DNA from: Oscillospiraceae bacterium
GTDB taxonomy: Bacteria; Bacillota; Clostridia; Oscillospirales; Ruminococcaceae
Length of the DNA stretch: 64,000 bases
Reading direction: 5' to 3'
Assembly: GCA_021201235.1 (NCBI GenBank)
Contig: JAJQFI010000016.1
Span: 186,001 to 250,000, forward strand
In this document: positions 17,172-26,217 of the stretch, piece after piece
How positions within the stretch are numbered: the first letter of the stretch is position 1
Layout: the number at the start of each line of letters is the position of its first letter
The notes under the pieces: model-generated
Databases searched by the model: none
Told to the model about the DNA's origin: nothing
Seen by the model: the letters and a program-made list of their open reading frames with translations, nothing else
Program-made: the position numbers and the translations under genes

Positions 17172-19124
17172 CTATTTTTTGTCAGCATTCTCCGGCGACT
17201 GTTCCTCTATCGCCTTGGTGGCTTTTCTGCCACCGTATTTTCTGACTTTGAAATACATTACCGACATCGGAGGGATATCGACGGCTATCGACTGCTCCAT
17301 TCCGTGGGACGGAATATTTTCCGACTTGACGGTGCCGTTAAGATAGGGAGAACCGTTCTTTGATGCCGAGTTCATAACCTCGGTGTAGGTTCCTCTGTAG
17401 GGTACGCCGAAGCGATAGCCCTTTCTCTCGACGGGAACGAAGTTGCAGACGACCACAATTTCCTTCCCCGCCTTGTCGATTCTTCTGAACACGATTACGC
17501 TCTGCTCGTTGTCGTCAGCCGAAATCCAGCTGAAGCCCTTCCACGAGTAATCCTCCTGCCACATCGGCGGGTTATCAAGATAGAATTGATTCAGATTCTT
17601 AACATAGCTTTGGAAATCACGGTGAGCCTCGAACTTCTCGGGCATGAACCACTCGAGCTCATTGGAGTAGTCCCACTCGCGGAACTGCGCAAACTCGCTT
17701 CCCATGAAGAGAAGCTTCTTGCCGGGGTGAGCCATCATATATCCTAAGAACGCTCTGTCGTTTGCAAGCTTTGAGTCGGAATCACCCGGCATCTTGTCGA
17801 CAAGTGAGTGCTTGCCGTGGACGACCTCGTCATGCGAAATCGGCAAGATAAAGTTCTCGGAAAACGCATAGAAGAACGAGAACGTGAGCTTGTCGTGGTT
17901 GAACTTGCGGAAATATGGGTCGAGGGACATATAGTGCATCATGTCGTTCATCCAGCCCATGTTCCACTTGAAGTTGAAGCCCAAGCCGTTCATATCGACC
18001 GGCTTTGTGACGTTTGCCCAGGCTGTCGACTCTTCGGCAATCATTATGGCGTTCGGGCATCTTGAGAAGACTGCGGTATTGAGCATCTGCAGAAATTCCG
18101 CTGCTTCGAGATTCTCGTGTCCGCCGAACTTATTTGGTCTCCACTCGCCGCCCTGTCTGTCATAGTCGAGATAGAGCATCGACGCAACCGCATCGACTCT
18201 CAGACCGTCGACATGATACTTTTCAAGCCAGAAGAGGGCGCTTGAAATCAGGAAGGAGCGGACCTCAGGACGACCGAAGTCGAAGACTCTTGTTCCCCAA
18301 GCCTTGTGCTCCATCTTGAGGGGGTCGGCATATTCATAGCAGGGCGAGCCGTCGAACTCAAAGAGTCCTGCGCCGTCCTTCGGGAAATGAGCCGGAACCC
18401 AGTCAAGGATAACGGCGATTCCCGCCTGATGGAATTTTTCAATCATCTTCATGAAGCCCTCGGGAGTGCCAAAGCGGGAGGTTGGAGCGAAGTAGCCCAT
18501 AACCTGATAGCCCCACGAGCCCTCATAAGGATACTCGGTAAGCGGCATAAACTCGATGTGAGTATAGTTCATCTCTTTCAGATAAGGGATGAGCTCATCC
18601 GCCGCTTTTTCGTAGCTGTAGACGTTGCCGTCGGGATATTTCTTCCACGAGCCGAGTTTGACTTCATAAATGTTCATCGGCTTGTCGTAGGGAGTTGAGC
18701 GCTTGCGCTTGTTCATCCAAGCGGTGTCGCCCCACTTGTAGTCACCGATATCGAAAATCTTCGTTGCTGTTCCCGGAGGCGTTTCCATGTGGACGCCATA
18801 AGGGTCGGCTTTCATTCTTCTTGAACCGTCTGCGCCTTCGACAAAATACTTATAGGTCGAATATGTATCGAGTGCCTGCGCCGTGCATTCCCAGATGCCG
18901 CCGGTGATTTTGTGGCACGGGTTGACATTTTCATCCCATCCGTTAAAGTCACCAACGAGCGAGACACGCTTGGCGCGAGGAGCCCAGACACGGAAAATAT
19001 AGCCGCCTTCGTCCCTTTTGTGTGCGCCCAAGAAGTCGGCGCAATCGTAGTTTTTGCCGTCAAGGAAGCTTGCGACTGCAGCATCCACGTCATAGACCAT
19101 CTCCGCCTGTTTAACGCTGTTCAT
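17172..19124 (-). CDS. glgB: 1,4-alpha-glucan branching enzyme
   Basis: A 650-residue GH13 enzyme that makes the alpha-1,6 branches of glycogen. It has a CBM48-like N-terminal domain ([20 protein letters not shown] at about 44-63) and a TIM barrel with [16 protein letters not shown] (nucleophile Asp), AEESTAW (acid Glu) and [12 protein letters not shown] (transition-state His-Asp). A short charged tail (about 630-650) is outside the family core. First gene of the glg operon. Confidence 0.97.
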   Translation of the reverse strand: MNSVKQAEMVYDVDAAVASFLDGKNYDCADFLGAHKRDEGGYIFRVWAPRAKRVSLVGDFNGWDENVNPCHKITGGIWECTAQALDTYSTYKYFVEGADGSRRMKADPYGVHMETPPGTATKIFDIGDYKWGDTAWMNKRKRSTPYDKPMNIYEVKLGSWKKYPDGNVYSYEKAADELIPYLKEMNYTHIEFMPLTEYPYEGSWGYQVMGYFAPTSRFGTPEGFMKMIEKFHQAGIAVILDWVPAHFPKDGAGLFEFDGSPCYEYADPLKMEHKAWGTRVFDFGRPEVRSFLISSALFWLEKYHVDGLRVDAVASMLYLDYDRQGGEWRPNKFGGHENLEAAEFLQMLNTAVFSRCPNAIMIAEESTAWANVTKPVDMNGLGFNFKWNMGWMNDMMHYMSLDPYFRKFNHDKLTFSFFYAFSENFILPISHDEVVHGKHSLVDKMPGDSDSKLANDRAFLGYMMAHPGKKLLFMGSEFAQFREWDYSNELEWFMPEKFEAHRDFQSYVKNLNQFYLDNPPMWQEDYSWKGFSWISADDNEQSVIVFRRIDKAGKEIVVVCNFVPVERKGYRFGVPYRGTYTEVMNSASKNGSPYLNGTVKSENIPSHGMEQSIAVDIPPMSVMYFKVRKYGGRKATKAIEEQSPENADKK

Positions 19125-19183
19125 ATCTATACCCCTTCTTTCTTAAAGTGAAAAAGTTGTGGAAAACTAATATTTTTGCATTC

Positions 19184-19214
19184 AGCGAGACGGCACTAAT
19201 TCCGTTTACTCGCT
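19184..19214 (-). promoter_or_regulatory. Leader stem-loop upstream of glgB
   Basis: AGCGAG and CTCGCT pair across a 19-base loop that itself contains CGG/CCG. It lies in the 95-base untranslated leader. No T-run follows, so it is not a terminator. Confidence 0.4.
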
Positions 19215-19223
19215 TATGGATTC

Positions 19224-19252
19224 ATTATACCAAGCTTTGACGGATATTGCAA
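19224..19252 (-). promoter_or_regulatory. Promoter of glgBCDA
   Basis: On the minus strand, TTGCAA (19252-19247), 17 bases, TATAAT (19229-19224). Confidence 0.8.
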
Positions 19253-19322
19253 GGAGTTTAGACCAATTTGACGTTTTTAACATTTTTCAACGGTTTTTTT
19301 TGTGCAAACTTTACAAAAGATT

Positions 19323-20981
19323 TTATCGTATTTTTAATATTCTGATTGAGGCTACTGTAATATCGTCGCAATAATTTTCTTTCTGACTTTTGTGTGCTTC
19401 GCTTACCACCAGAGCCGCCAGATCATCGGTTGACAGGTTGGCGGAATCAAGTGAAAGCTCCGCCAGCTTCTCTATTCCCAAGCCGTCTGCGCCGTCGGTC
19501 ATCATGAGGATCGAAAGCTCATCCGACGGAGCTATGCGGGTGCTCGTGAGGCTGATTTCCTCGAGGATTCCTATCGGATAGCCGCCCTGCGGTATCGGAG
19601 TGATGCCGCCGTCACGGAGAATATAGCTCTTCCCCGCCCCACATTTTATTACGTTCACCTCGCCGGTCATAAGGTTCGCCGAGAGTATATCGAGAGTCGC
19701 AAAGGACTCGTCCGGCTGACAGGAGCGGACATATTCGGACGAAAGACGGAGCGACGATTCGAGGGAGTAGCCCGCCTCGGTTAGGTTCTTGAAAGCTCTG
19801 ATAAGGTTTTTTGCAACGGTTCTCGCGTTGCTTCCGGTGCCCATGCCGTCGGAGAGGATGAGATAGCTGTAGACTCCATGATTCCAGACTTCGGCGCAGT
19901 CGCCGCAGATGCCGTTGCCAAGCTCTTTCGAGCTTGCGGACATCTGGCAGATTCCGGTGTCGAAGTGCCACTTGGGCTTGGGAGTGAGAGTGTAGCGGAT
20001 ATGGCTTTTATTCTCACTTCTGAAAAGCTCGACGTCGCTCCCCATCCCGGCTTTTTCGGCGGCTGAAATAATGGCGTTTTCGGATATCCGTGCGCTTTTC
20101 GGAAAGTAGAGCTCGACGGCACCGTCGGGAATCGGGACAGCCGTAACTTCGGCAGAGATTCTTTTCGAAAGGATTTCGGACAAACGGGAGACTTTCGAGT
20201 TTGTCTTCTCAGGCGCAAGCGATTTTCCGAGGTCGCCTTCCGTGAGCGCGAGGAGCTCAACCATGTTTTCGAAGTCGTGTTCGCTCGACCCCGGTGTCAC
20301 GAACTTTGGAAAACGTGTGAGGGCGCTCCCGAGAAAGCTGAGTCTTAAGGATGCAGAACGGGCGGCTGGCGAGAGATCTTCATTCTTGCGGGTGAGCTTG
20401 TACACACAAATAACGCAGACAAGAAAGCTCAGTATCTCGCCGAGGTGGTAGGATGAGGCTATCACCACAGCGAAGGCGAAGAGTGCAAGAAGTTGGGGCT
20501 TGGTTGCTGCTCGGACACCGGATTTGAAAACGGTTGTCGTGAGATATGTACAGGTGCAAAGTACTGCGCCGACTGAGATGATTCTTATGTAGTAGGCAAA
20601 GCTTGCTTCCGCAGTGGCACCTGCGAATACAGCACAGCCGAGATATGACACTGCCGCAACTATTGAGACTATGATCGGATAACGCCTGCGGCTTGTCCCT
20701 TCAAAGAGTAATCGGGTCAGAAGGACGATTATCGCAGAAGTGAGAGATGCCACCTTGCCTGCCGTGATTTCCGTGAATATCGCAGTTATCAACGTTCCCA
20801 ACAGTGCAGAGAAGCCGCAGACGGGCGGCAGGGCGGCAATCAATGCGGCGCATAGCACCGAGTCTTCTCCCAAAACCTCCGAGCCTGCGAGAACGGCTCC
20901 CGCAAGAAAGCTGAGAATTGGCTTTGCGACTTTGATTATATTCGTTTTCGGGACGGCTTTTACTGATTCCATGAGCTTCAT
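19323..20981 (-). CDS. spoIIE: Stage II sporulation protein E (PP2C phosphatase)
   Basis: A membrane-anchored serine phosphatase that dephosphorylates SpoIIAA to release sigma-F in the forespore. About 552 residues with ATG at 20981, seven bases behind GAAAGGAAG; an in-frame ATG six codons upstream lacks such a site. The N-terminal half has about 7-9 hydrophobic helices (about 20-210). A linker (about 215-330) follows, then the PP2C domain with SDGMGTGSNAR at about 380-390, TDGADGL and the terminal DDITV motif. It is shorter than the Bacillus protein (about 830), mainly through a compact membrane region. Confidence 0.93.
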   Translation of the reverse strand: MKLMESVKAVPKTNIIKVAKPILSFLAGAVLAGSEVLGEDSVLCAALIAALPPVCGFSALLGTLITAIFTEITAGKVASLTSAIIVLLTRLLFEGTSRRRYPIIVSIVAAVSYLGCAVFAGATAEASFAYYIRIISVGAVLCTCTYLTTTVFKSGVRAATKPQLLALFAFAVVIASSYHLGEILSFLVCVICVYKLTRKNEDLSPAARSASLRLSFLGSALTRFPKFVTPGSSEHDFENMVELLALTEGDLGKSLAPEKTNSKVSRLSEILSKRISAEVTAVPIPDGAVELYFPKSARISENAIISAAEKAGMGSDVELFRSENKSHIRYTLTPKPKWHFDTGICQMSASSKELGNGICGDCAEVWNHGVYSYLILSDGMGTGSNARTVAKNLIRAFKNLTEAGYSLESSLRLSSEYVRSCQPDESFATLDILSANLMTGEVNVIKCGAGKSYILRDGGITPIPQGGYPIGILEEISLTSTRIAPSDELSILMMTDGADGLGIEKLAELSLDSANLSTDDLAALVVSEAHKSQKENYCDDITVASIRILKIR

Positions 20982-21011
20982 ACTAAAACTTCCTTTCATT
21001 TGGTCGGAACA

Positions 21012-21045
21012 ATTTTAGCTTATGGTAAGCAAGAAGTCTGTCGAA
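21012..21045 (-). promoter_or_regulatory. Candidate Spo0A-activated spoIIE promoter
   Basis: On the minus strand, -35-like TCGACA (21044-21039) and -10 TAAAAT (21017-21012) are 21 bases apart. This is the abnormal spacing known for Bacillus spoIIE/spoIIG promoters. A consensus Spo0A box, TGTCGAA on the plus strand (21039-21045), covers the -35 element. Confidence 0.65.
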
Positions 21046-21078
21046 AAGAAAAATCCCCATCGTGTATGGCAGGGATTT
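21046..21078 (-). terminator. Terminator of cotJABC
   Basis: On the minus strand, AAATCCC...GGGATTT is followed by TTCTTTTC, 13 bases behind the cotJC stop and immediately upstream of the spoIIE promoter. Confidence 0.75.
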
Positions 21079-21090
21079 CGTGCGAAAAGT

Positions 21091-21687
21091 TTACTTGTCG
21101 AAGCTCGGGTTGAAGGCGTAGAAGTTTTTCGAATCAAGCTGGTCGGTCACGAGGCGCATCGCTTCGCCGAAGCGTTGGAAGTGGACTATCTCACGCTGAC
21201 GGAGGAACTTGATTACATCTCTTACATCAGGGTCGTCGACGAGCCTTAAGATATTGTCATAGGTCAGGCGAGCCTTCTGCTCAGCCGCCAGGTCTTCAGA
21301 CAGGTTGGCAATCGGGTCGCCGGTCGACTGGAAGAGCTCCGCCGAGAAGGGCGTTCCGGAAGCGGCTATCGGATATAGCCCGGTCGTGTGGTCGACGAAG
21401 TAGGTGTCGAAGCCGGACTCCTTGATTTCCTTCGGGGTGAGGTTCTTGGTGAGCTGATAGATGATGGCGCAGATCATCTTCATGTGGCCAAGCTCCTCAG
21501 TGCCGATGTCATTGAGGATTGCCTTGACCTCAGGGCAGGGTGCGGTGTACCTTTGGGAGAGATAGCGCATCGAGGCGTTGAGCTCGCCGTCCGGTCCGCC
21601 GAACTGCGAAATGATTATCTTCGCCGCCGCAGGGTCGGGGTTCGCTATCTTGACGGGATATTGCAGTTTCTTTTCATATTGCCACAT
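21091..21687 (-). CDS. cotJC: Spore coat protein CotJC (manganese catalase family)
   Basis: A 198-residue di-metal ferritin-like protein. It has metal ligands in DIGTEELGHM at about 65-74 and in the second half around LAAEQKARLTYD and REIVHFQRFGEA. The family includes manganese catalases; CotJC is a coat component in Bacillus and Clostridium spores. The N-terminus MWQYEKKLQYPVKI is diagnostic of CotJC. Start behind GGAGGTG, 3 bases after cotJB. The operon order is cotJA-B-C. Confidence 0.96.
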   Translation of the reverse strand: MWQYEKKLQYPVKIANPDPAAAKIIISQFGGPDGELNASMRYLSQRYTAPCPEVKAILNDIGTEELGHMKMICAIIYQLTKNLTPKEIKESGFDTYFVDHTTGLYPIAASGTPFSAELFQSTGDPIANLSEDLAAEQKARLTYDNILRLVDDPDVRDVIKFLRQREIVHFQRFGEAMRLVTDQLDSKNFYAFNPSFDK

Positions 21688-21690
21688 ATC

Positions 21691-21951
21691 TCACACCTCC
21701 TCGTTTGCGGAAAGTTCCCAAGGCCACGGAGCCTTGACCCACTGCCAGCATTCGTCGTTCGCACTCGAATCGGCGGTCAGAGGTCCATAGGTAGCCTCGT
21801 AGTCGGCTTTTGCTTCTTCATAAAGCTTCTTGTACTTGTTGTAGTATGCAAGAGCATCGGCGCAGTTCGGATGAGAGTCGAGGAAAAGCTGTGCCTCCAA
21901 GACTGCGAACGAGTACTGCTGTACATACTTCAAAGGATTAGTATTACTCAT
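21691..21951 (-). CDS. cotJB: Spore coat protein CotJB
   Basis: An 86-residue protein with LKYVQQYSFAVLEAQLFLDSHP at the N-terminus, split as YVQQYSFAVLEAQ and LFLDSHP, then ALAYYNKYKKLYEEAKADYEATYGPLT and the WQWVKAPWPWE tail (the last part is the family hallmark). It is small, Tyr-rich and located in the spore coat in Bacillus. It overlaps cotJA by 4 bases. Confidence 0.95.
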   Translation of the reverse strand: MSNTNPLKYVQQYSFAVLEAQLFLDSHPNCADALAYYNKYKKLYEEAKADYEATYGPLTADSSANDECWQWVKAPWPWELSANEEV

Positions 21952-22175
21952 ATCGTTCTCTCCCCTATAAACGGCTTGTCAAGCTCTTCAAAGATGGTGC
22001 CCCGAGGCAGTCCGACCTGCGGCTCATAGACCTTCTGCCAGGACTGATAAGGCACATAGAGCATTCCGATGGGCGTGCTTGCGGGCAAAGACGTCGTCGG
22101 CTGTTTGCAGTCAAGAGACGGGCTGTCGGAAGCGTCACAGCTATCGGTTGCGCTGAGTATATTCGTAAGTTTCAT
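21948..22175 (-). CDS. cotJA: Spore coat associated protein CotJA
   Basis: A 75-residue protein; I place the start at the ATG at 22175 behind AGGAG. The longer open frame reaches 22280 but crosses the promoter. The C-terminal half has the family pattern (GMLYVPYQSWQKVYEP, then PRGTIFEELDKPF). It is required in Bacillus for CotJC incorporation into the coat. The N-terminal 30 residues are Ser/Thr/Asp-rich and weakly conserved. Confidence 0.92.
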   Translation of the reverse strand: MKLTNILSATDSCDASDSPSLDCKQPTTSLPASTPIGMLYVPYQSWQKVYEPQVGLPRGTIFEELDKPFIGERTI

Positions 22176-22226
22176 CTTGTATCTCCTTATTCTTATTGAA
22201 GCCCACCCAAAGGCGAGCCTCTGTTT

Positions 22227-22234
22227 ATAGTATG
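22227..22234 (-). promoter_or_regulatory. Sigma-E-like -10 element of cotJABC
   Basis: CATACTAT on the minus strand closely matches the sigma-E -10 consensus CATACANT, about 50 bases before the cotJA start. The -35 region (around ATCA, 13 bases upstream) is a weaker match. Sigma-E control of cotJ is known in Bacillus. Confidence 0.6.
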
Positions 22235-22278
22235 AGACAAGGTGAAATGATGTTACTGAGATGCGCTTTTGCAAGCGC

Positions 22279-22314
22279 AAAAAAGCCGCCCGAGCCGTCC
22301 GCCCGGGTGGGCGG
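22279..22314 (-). terminator. Terminator behind the M56 sensor genes
   Basis: On the minus strand, CCGCCC can pair with either of two GGGCGG segments, the second followed by CTTTTTT. A further palindrome TGCGCTT-TTGC-AAGCGCA (22262-22279) follows. Such a choice of pairings is compatible with attenuation but may only be a strong terminator. Confidence 0.7.
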
Positions 22315-22358
22315 TGGTGGGTGGCAAAACGTGAAGGAAGTATCAGTTTAAGAGGTAC

Positions 22359-22388
22359 GTTCCGGCACGGGTCGCCCCATGCCGGAAC
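22359..22388. promoter_or_regulatory. Strong hairpin without T-run
   Basis: GTTCCGGCA and TGCCGGAAC form a perfect 9-bp stem with a 12-base loop in the 272-base gap 22281-22552. There is no gene there. Role unknown. Confidence 0.45.
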
Positions 22389-22552
22389 CTGCGGTATAAG
22401 ATATATTTCTCCTTTTGGGGGCTTTCACTATTAAAGACGCTTTTTTAAGCCGAAAGGTTACACGATTTTTCAAGAAAAATCGCAACTTTGTGAAAATCAA
22501 CGGGATTCAGGCTTTTTAAAAGTCTCAAATTGTGCGGATTGACATATAGAAA

Positions 22553-24205
22553 TCATCTGAGAAGCAGATATACATCTTCTTCATCTTCGGGCACAAGGTA
22601 TATCATACTGATATTAACGGTGTCGTGATCGGAAGCGACATATGTATGCAACGAATATGTGACTCCTTCCGTATCAACATCTACCTCTGCGCTTTCAGAA
22701 TCTGAAACAGTTTCACCTGAATTAGAATAATATTTCGTCATCGAAATAGTCTCATATATCGGGTAGTAGGAAGTATAGCTGTCAAGATAGAAGGTATAGC
22801 TATTCTCGGTTTCACTCTCCTCGGATGGTTCCTCAGAAGACAAAACTGTGGATTCATCCGTACTATCTTCGATTTCCTGCGCATCGGAAGCGGACACTTC
22901 AATGTCAACTATAATAAACTCATAGCCTTCCGCCGCCTGTCCGGTGCCGTCGATTACCATACACTCGTCGCCATCTTTGAGCTTTCCGACATTGTTGCCG
23001 TCGGCGTTATAAAGTACGCCATCCGAGAAGTACATGCCATCAGGCAATGTATCGGTGTGCTCGATGCCGCTGAATTCGCTGTCATCAGTTCGTGTAGAAA
23101 TGAGGTTATTAATTGAGATTTTCAGCGCCGAACTTTCGCCGATATCGGTGATATTTGCCTCATCATCGGCAGTTTCTTCAACTTCGGTTTCTGTTGTTGC
23201 TTCTGTTGTTGTCGATGCTTCGGTTGTCTGCTCCGTGGTGCTTACTGCTCCACAACCGACGAGCGCCGTGCAGAGAAGAGTTATGCAGAGTATCATTGCC
23301 AGTACTGATGACGGCGTGAGTTTTCGATATTTCATTATCGCCACTATCCTTTCTTCTGAGGTTCGCATCGCAAACGCCGTGGTGGCGGGAGCGTAGCCTC
23401 TTCTTTGGTCTTCGAGGTCTATGAGCGTCAACGCGTAGTCTGCCCGGCAGTCTCCGGAACACTGGCGAAGCAAGGCTTCATCGCACCGTAGCTCGATATC
23501 TCTCGATAAAAATTTATTCATCACCCACACAAGGGGATTGAACCAGTGGATGCACACCGCCGCACTCGAGATGCCTTTCAGCAGGTTGTCAAGCTTGCGG
23601 ATGTGGATGTATTCGTGCATGAGGACGTATTTCAGTTGCTTTTGGTCGGACAAGTCCATGCTCATCGGCAAGAGAATTACGGAGTGAATTATGCCGTAGG
23701 TCAGGGGCGTTGTGGTCTTATCGCTTAGCTTGACAGTTACCGTTCGGCGAAGCTTATTCGAGCTCTGAAATGCGGAGATAAAATCTGATTCCAAGTTCTC
23801 GGAACGGTTGAAGCGGCGGATGCTCAGGATATACGAGAGCACAAGCACAACGGCGCAGACGACCGCTCCGATAAGCCAGATGATGCCGAATAGGTCTGCC
23901 CGCTCGGCGGTCTCGGCTGTGGGCTCGGTTGAGGGGTTATAGCTGTTGAGGGTTATAACTTCCCTGACTTCGGTCTCTTCCGTGGGTGTAACAGCTTCGA
24001 GAGTATAAACTTCGGGAGCTTCGGAGGCAGTCTCAGCCGCAGTCGTCCCGAAAAAGCTCACGGGGACCAATAGCCGCAGGAGCACCACCGCCCACATGAC
24101 GATAAACGCCGTTTTCGGCAGGCGGTTCAGGAAGATTGCCCGCAGGAGCAGGACTAAAAGTATCAGCACACCGCCAGTCAGGGTCATTTCAAGTAGGGTT
24201 GCCAT
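22553..24205 (-). CDS. M56 (BlaR1/MecR1-type) membrane metallopeptidase sensor, second copy
   Basis: A 550-residue protein. N-terminal helices lie at about 6-26 and 33-52, then an extracytoplasmic Thr/Glu-rich loop (about 53-104) and a helix at about 108-130. The cytoplasmic peptidase domain has HEYIH at 197-201, and a fourth helix (about 302-322) follows. An acidic Ser/Thr/Glu ectodomain of about 220 residues ends the protein. In the BlaR1 family a signal at the ectodomain activates the peptidase to cleave the BlaI repressor. This ectodomain is not a penicillin-binding domain, so the signal is unknown. Residues about 110-270 are nearly identical to the sister gene at 24784, indicating a recent tandem duplication. 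Confidence 0.88.
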   Translation of the reverse strand: MATLLEMTLTGGVLILLVLLLRAIFLNRLPKTAFIVMWAVVLLRLLVPVSFFGTTAAETASEAPEVYTLEAVTPTEETEVREVITLNSYNPSTEPTAETAERADLFGIIWLIGAVVCAVVLVLSYILSIRRFNRSENLESDFISAFQSSNKLRRTVTVKLSDKTTTPLTYGIIHSVILLPMSMDLSDQKQLKYVLMHEYIHIRKLDNLLKGISSAAVCIHWFNPLVWVMNKFLSRDIELRCDEALLRQCSGDCRADYALTLIDLEDQRRGYAPATTAFAMRTSEERIVAIMKYRKLTPSSVLAMILCITLLCTALVGCGAVSTTEQTTEASTTTEATTETEVEETADDEANITDIGESSALKISINNLISTRTDDSEFSGIEHTDTLPDGMYFSDGVLYNADGNNVGKLKDGDECMVIDGTGQAAEGYEFIIVDIEVSASDAQEIEDSTDESTVLSSEEPSEESETENSYTFYLDSYTSYYPIYETISMTKYYSNSGETVSDSESAEVDVDTEGVTYSLHTYVASDHDTVNISMIYLVPEDEEDVYLLLR

Positions 24206-24219
24206 AAATTTTTTCTCCT

Positions 24220-24765
24220 TTATTCTTGACTACTAACACGCCAGCCGTCGTCGGTGAGGGTCATAACGAGGGTATATTCCCTTGCGGATTTTCCCCAGAC
24301 ATCAGGGTTTGTGATTTTGACTTTTGCTGTGCCGTCTGCATTTTCCAAGACTTCATAGACATAGTCATCAGTCAGAACGTAGGCTCCCGCAAAACCGGTG
24401 CAATATAGCTTGCCATCAATATCAGCGTATGATTCATCACTGAGGGCATATTCAGCTTTTTCGCCGCTATAAACAGAGTAGATATATGCTTCCCATTCAT
24501 CCCAGGTTTCAAAGCCTTCCTTAACGACAGGAAACCAATCGTATTTACCGTCTATCGAATTTTCCCAGTCGTAAGTCGGAGGTTCAACTGAAAGATATTT
24601 GCCAATCTGGATATCACCATCTATAAGGGCGACTATCTCTTCGTCGGTGATGGTGCCGTCTTCGACGATTACTTCTTCGTCGTCGATAACTTCTTCAGTT
24701 GCTCCGCAGGAGCAGAGGGTCAGGAGCAGGGTGAGGCACAAGAGGATGCAAAACAGTTTCTTCAT
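24220..24765 (-). CDS. Lipoprotein with an IseA-like domain
   Basis: A 181-residue secreted protein with a lipobox ending at Cys20 (LTLCSC) and a short acidic linker, then a domain of about 140 residues (TDEEIVALIDGD to DDGWRVSSQE). The spacing of DWFPVV, TWDEWEAYI, ADIDGKLY and the final TDDGWR resembles IseA-type proteins. In Bacillus IseA inhibits cell-wall DL-endopeptidases. The same domain forms the C-terminus of the neighbouring M56 sensor (24784-26214). It lies between the two sensors, 15 and 18 bases from them, so it is surely co-transcribed. The family assignment is by eye. Confidence 0.75.
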   Translation of the reverse strand: MKKLFCILLCLTLLLTLCSCGATEEVIDDEEVIVEDGTITDEEIVALIDGDIQIGKYLSVEPPTYDWENSIDGKYDWFPVVKEGFETWDEWEAYIYSVYSGEKAEYALSDESYADIDGKLYCTGFAGAYVLTDDYVYEVLENADGTAKVKITNPDVWGKSAREYTLVMTLTDDGWRVSSQE

Positions 24766-24783
24766 AATGATTCCTTCTTTCTT

Positions 24784-26214
24784 TTAGTAGTCGTCGCCGA
24801 TGCGCCAGCCGTTCTCTGTTAGCGAGAAGGTCAGGACGCTGTGGAAGGAGTTCTCCCCTGTCAGACTCGGGTTGTCGATGCTGATGAGGGCTCTACCGTC
24901 GGCGTTCTTAAGAATTTCGTAGGTGTATTCGTCGGTGTAGGGATAGTCGCCGTTCGGGCTGACGGTGTTGCGGTTATAGGCGACGCCGTCGACATCAAGA
25001 TAGCCCGACCATTCGCCGCTGTCTTCATATGCCGACATCTCTCCGCAGAAAATAGAACAGGCGTAATACACTATTTCTCCCCAAGTGTCGAATTCTTCGT
25101 CCAGAACACGGTAATAGGTCGTTCCTGCTACAGTATAACTGTCAGTCTGGTCGACATTTGGAGCCGAGAACTTCGCGAAGTATACCCAGTCGAAATAGTC
25201 GTCAAGAAGCGAGACTATTTCCGCATTGGTTATTTCGTCAGAGGGAGTTTTAGTGCCTATCTGTCCTGTGAAGGCAAGGGCGACTATTACTGTAATCAGG
25301 ACTGCGGCAATCGCTATGCTACAGACAGAAGCGGGCTTGAACTTCATAATCGCAGTAACGCGCTCCTCGAAGGGCTCTTTTGCGAAGGCAGTTCCGAAAG
25401 CATAACCGCGGCGCTTGTCTTCAAGGTCAATAAGAGTGAGGGCATAATCGGCTCTGCAGTCGCCTTGGCACTGCTTCAGAAGTGCTTCATCGCACCTAAG
25501 CTCAATATCTCTCGAGAGAAATCTGTTCATAACCCACACAAGTGGGTTGAACCAATGGATGCACACCGCCGCGCTCGAGATGCCCTTGAGGAGATTGTCA
25601 AGCTTGCGGATGTGGATGTATTCGTGCAGGAGGACATAGCGGAGTTGTTTCTCGTCGCTCAAGTCCATGCTTGCCGGCAATAGAATCACCGGGTGAAGTA
25701 TACCATAGGTCAGGGGCGTGGTGGTCTTGTCACTTAGCTTGACCGTAACGGTGCGCCTTAGCTTGTTGGAGCTTTGAAATGCGGAGATAAAATCGCTTTC
25801 CAGATTCTCGGATTTGTTGAAACGACGGATATTGAGTATGTACAGCGTTGCGAGGACTATGGCGCAAATTATTGCACCGGTGAGCCAGACTATGCGGAAG
25901 ACGCTTGCCTGCTTCGATGCTTCGGCGATGGCGGCGACATCCTCGAAGGTATAGGACTCTTTAGTCGTTGTAATGTTCGGAGAAGCTTCTGCGGTCTCTT
26001 CGACGAAGATGCTCTCAACTGCGGAAGCGTCGACCTCGGTTGAGCTGAAAAGCCCCACGAAGCTGACGGGAATCAGAAGGCGAAGAAGCACCACCGCCCA
26101 CATTACAATAAATGCGGTTTTCGGAAGACGATTAAGAAATATCACACGGGTGAGAAGGACGAGAAGAATCATTATCCCGCCCGACAGGGTCATTTCAAGA
26201 AGAGTGAGAGTCAC
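24784..26214 (-). CDS. M56 sensor with an IseA-like ectodomain, first copy
   Basis: A 476-residue protein. GTG start six bases behind GGAG, just after the blaI stop. Helices lie at about 6-26, 33-52 and 107-129, the peptidase domain has HEYIH at 197-201, and the last helix is at about 296-316. The outside domain (325-476) matches the lipoprotein encoded next: TNAEIVSLLDDY, TWGEIVYYACSIF, YLDVDGVAY and the end LTENGWRIGDDY. A sensor carrying the same fold as a secreted cell-wall factor suggests it monitors the same target. Proteolysis of the BlaI repressor would then release transcription. Function is inferred. Confidence 0.87.
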   Translation of the reverse strand: MTLTLLEMTLSGGIMILLVLLTRVIFLNRLPKTAFIVMWAVVLLRLLIPVSFVGLFSSTEVDASAVESIFVEETAEASPNITTTKESYTFEDVAAIAEASKQASVFRIVWLTGAIICAIVLATLYILNIRRFNKSENLESDFISAFQSSNKLRRTVTVKLSDKTTTPLTYGILHPVILLPASMDLSDEKQLRYVLLHEYIHIRKLDNLLKGISSAAVCIHWFNPLVWVMNRFLSRDIELRCDEALLKQCQGDCRADYALTLIDLEDKRRGYAFGTAFAKEPFEERVTAIMKFKPASVCSIAIAAVLITVIVALAFTGQIGTKTPSDEITNAEIVSLLDDYFDWVYFAKFSAPNVDQTDSYTVAGTTYYRVLDEEFDTWGEIVYYACSIFCGEMSAYEDSGEWSGYLDVDGVAYNRNTVSPNGDYPYTDEYTYEILKNADGRALISIDNPSLTGENSFHSVLTFSLTENGWRIGDDY

Positions 26215-26217
26215 TGC

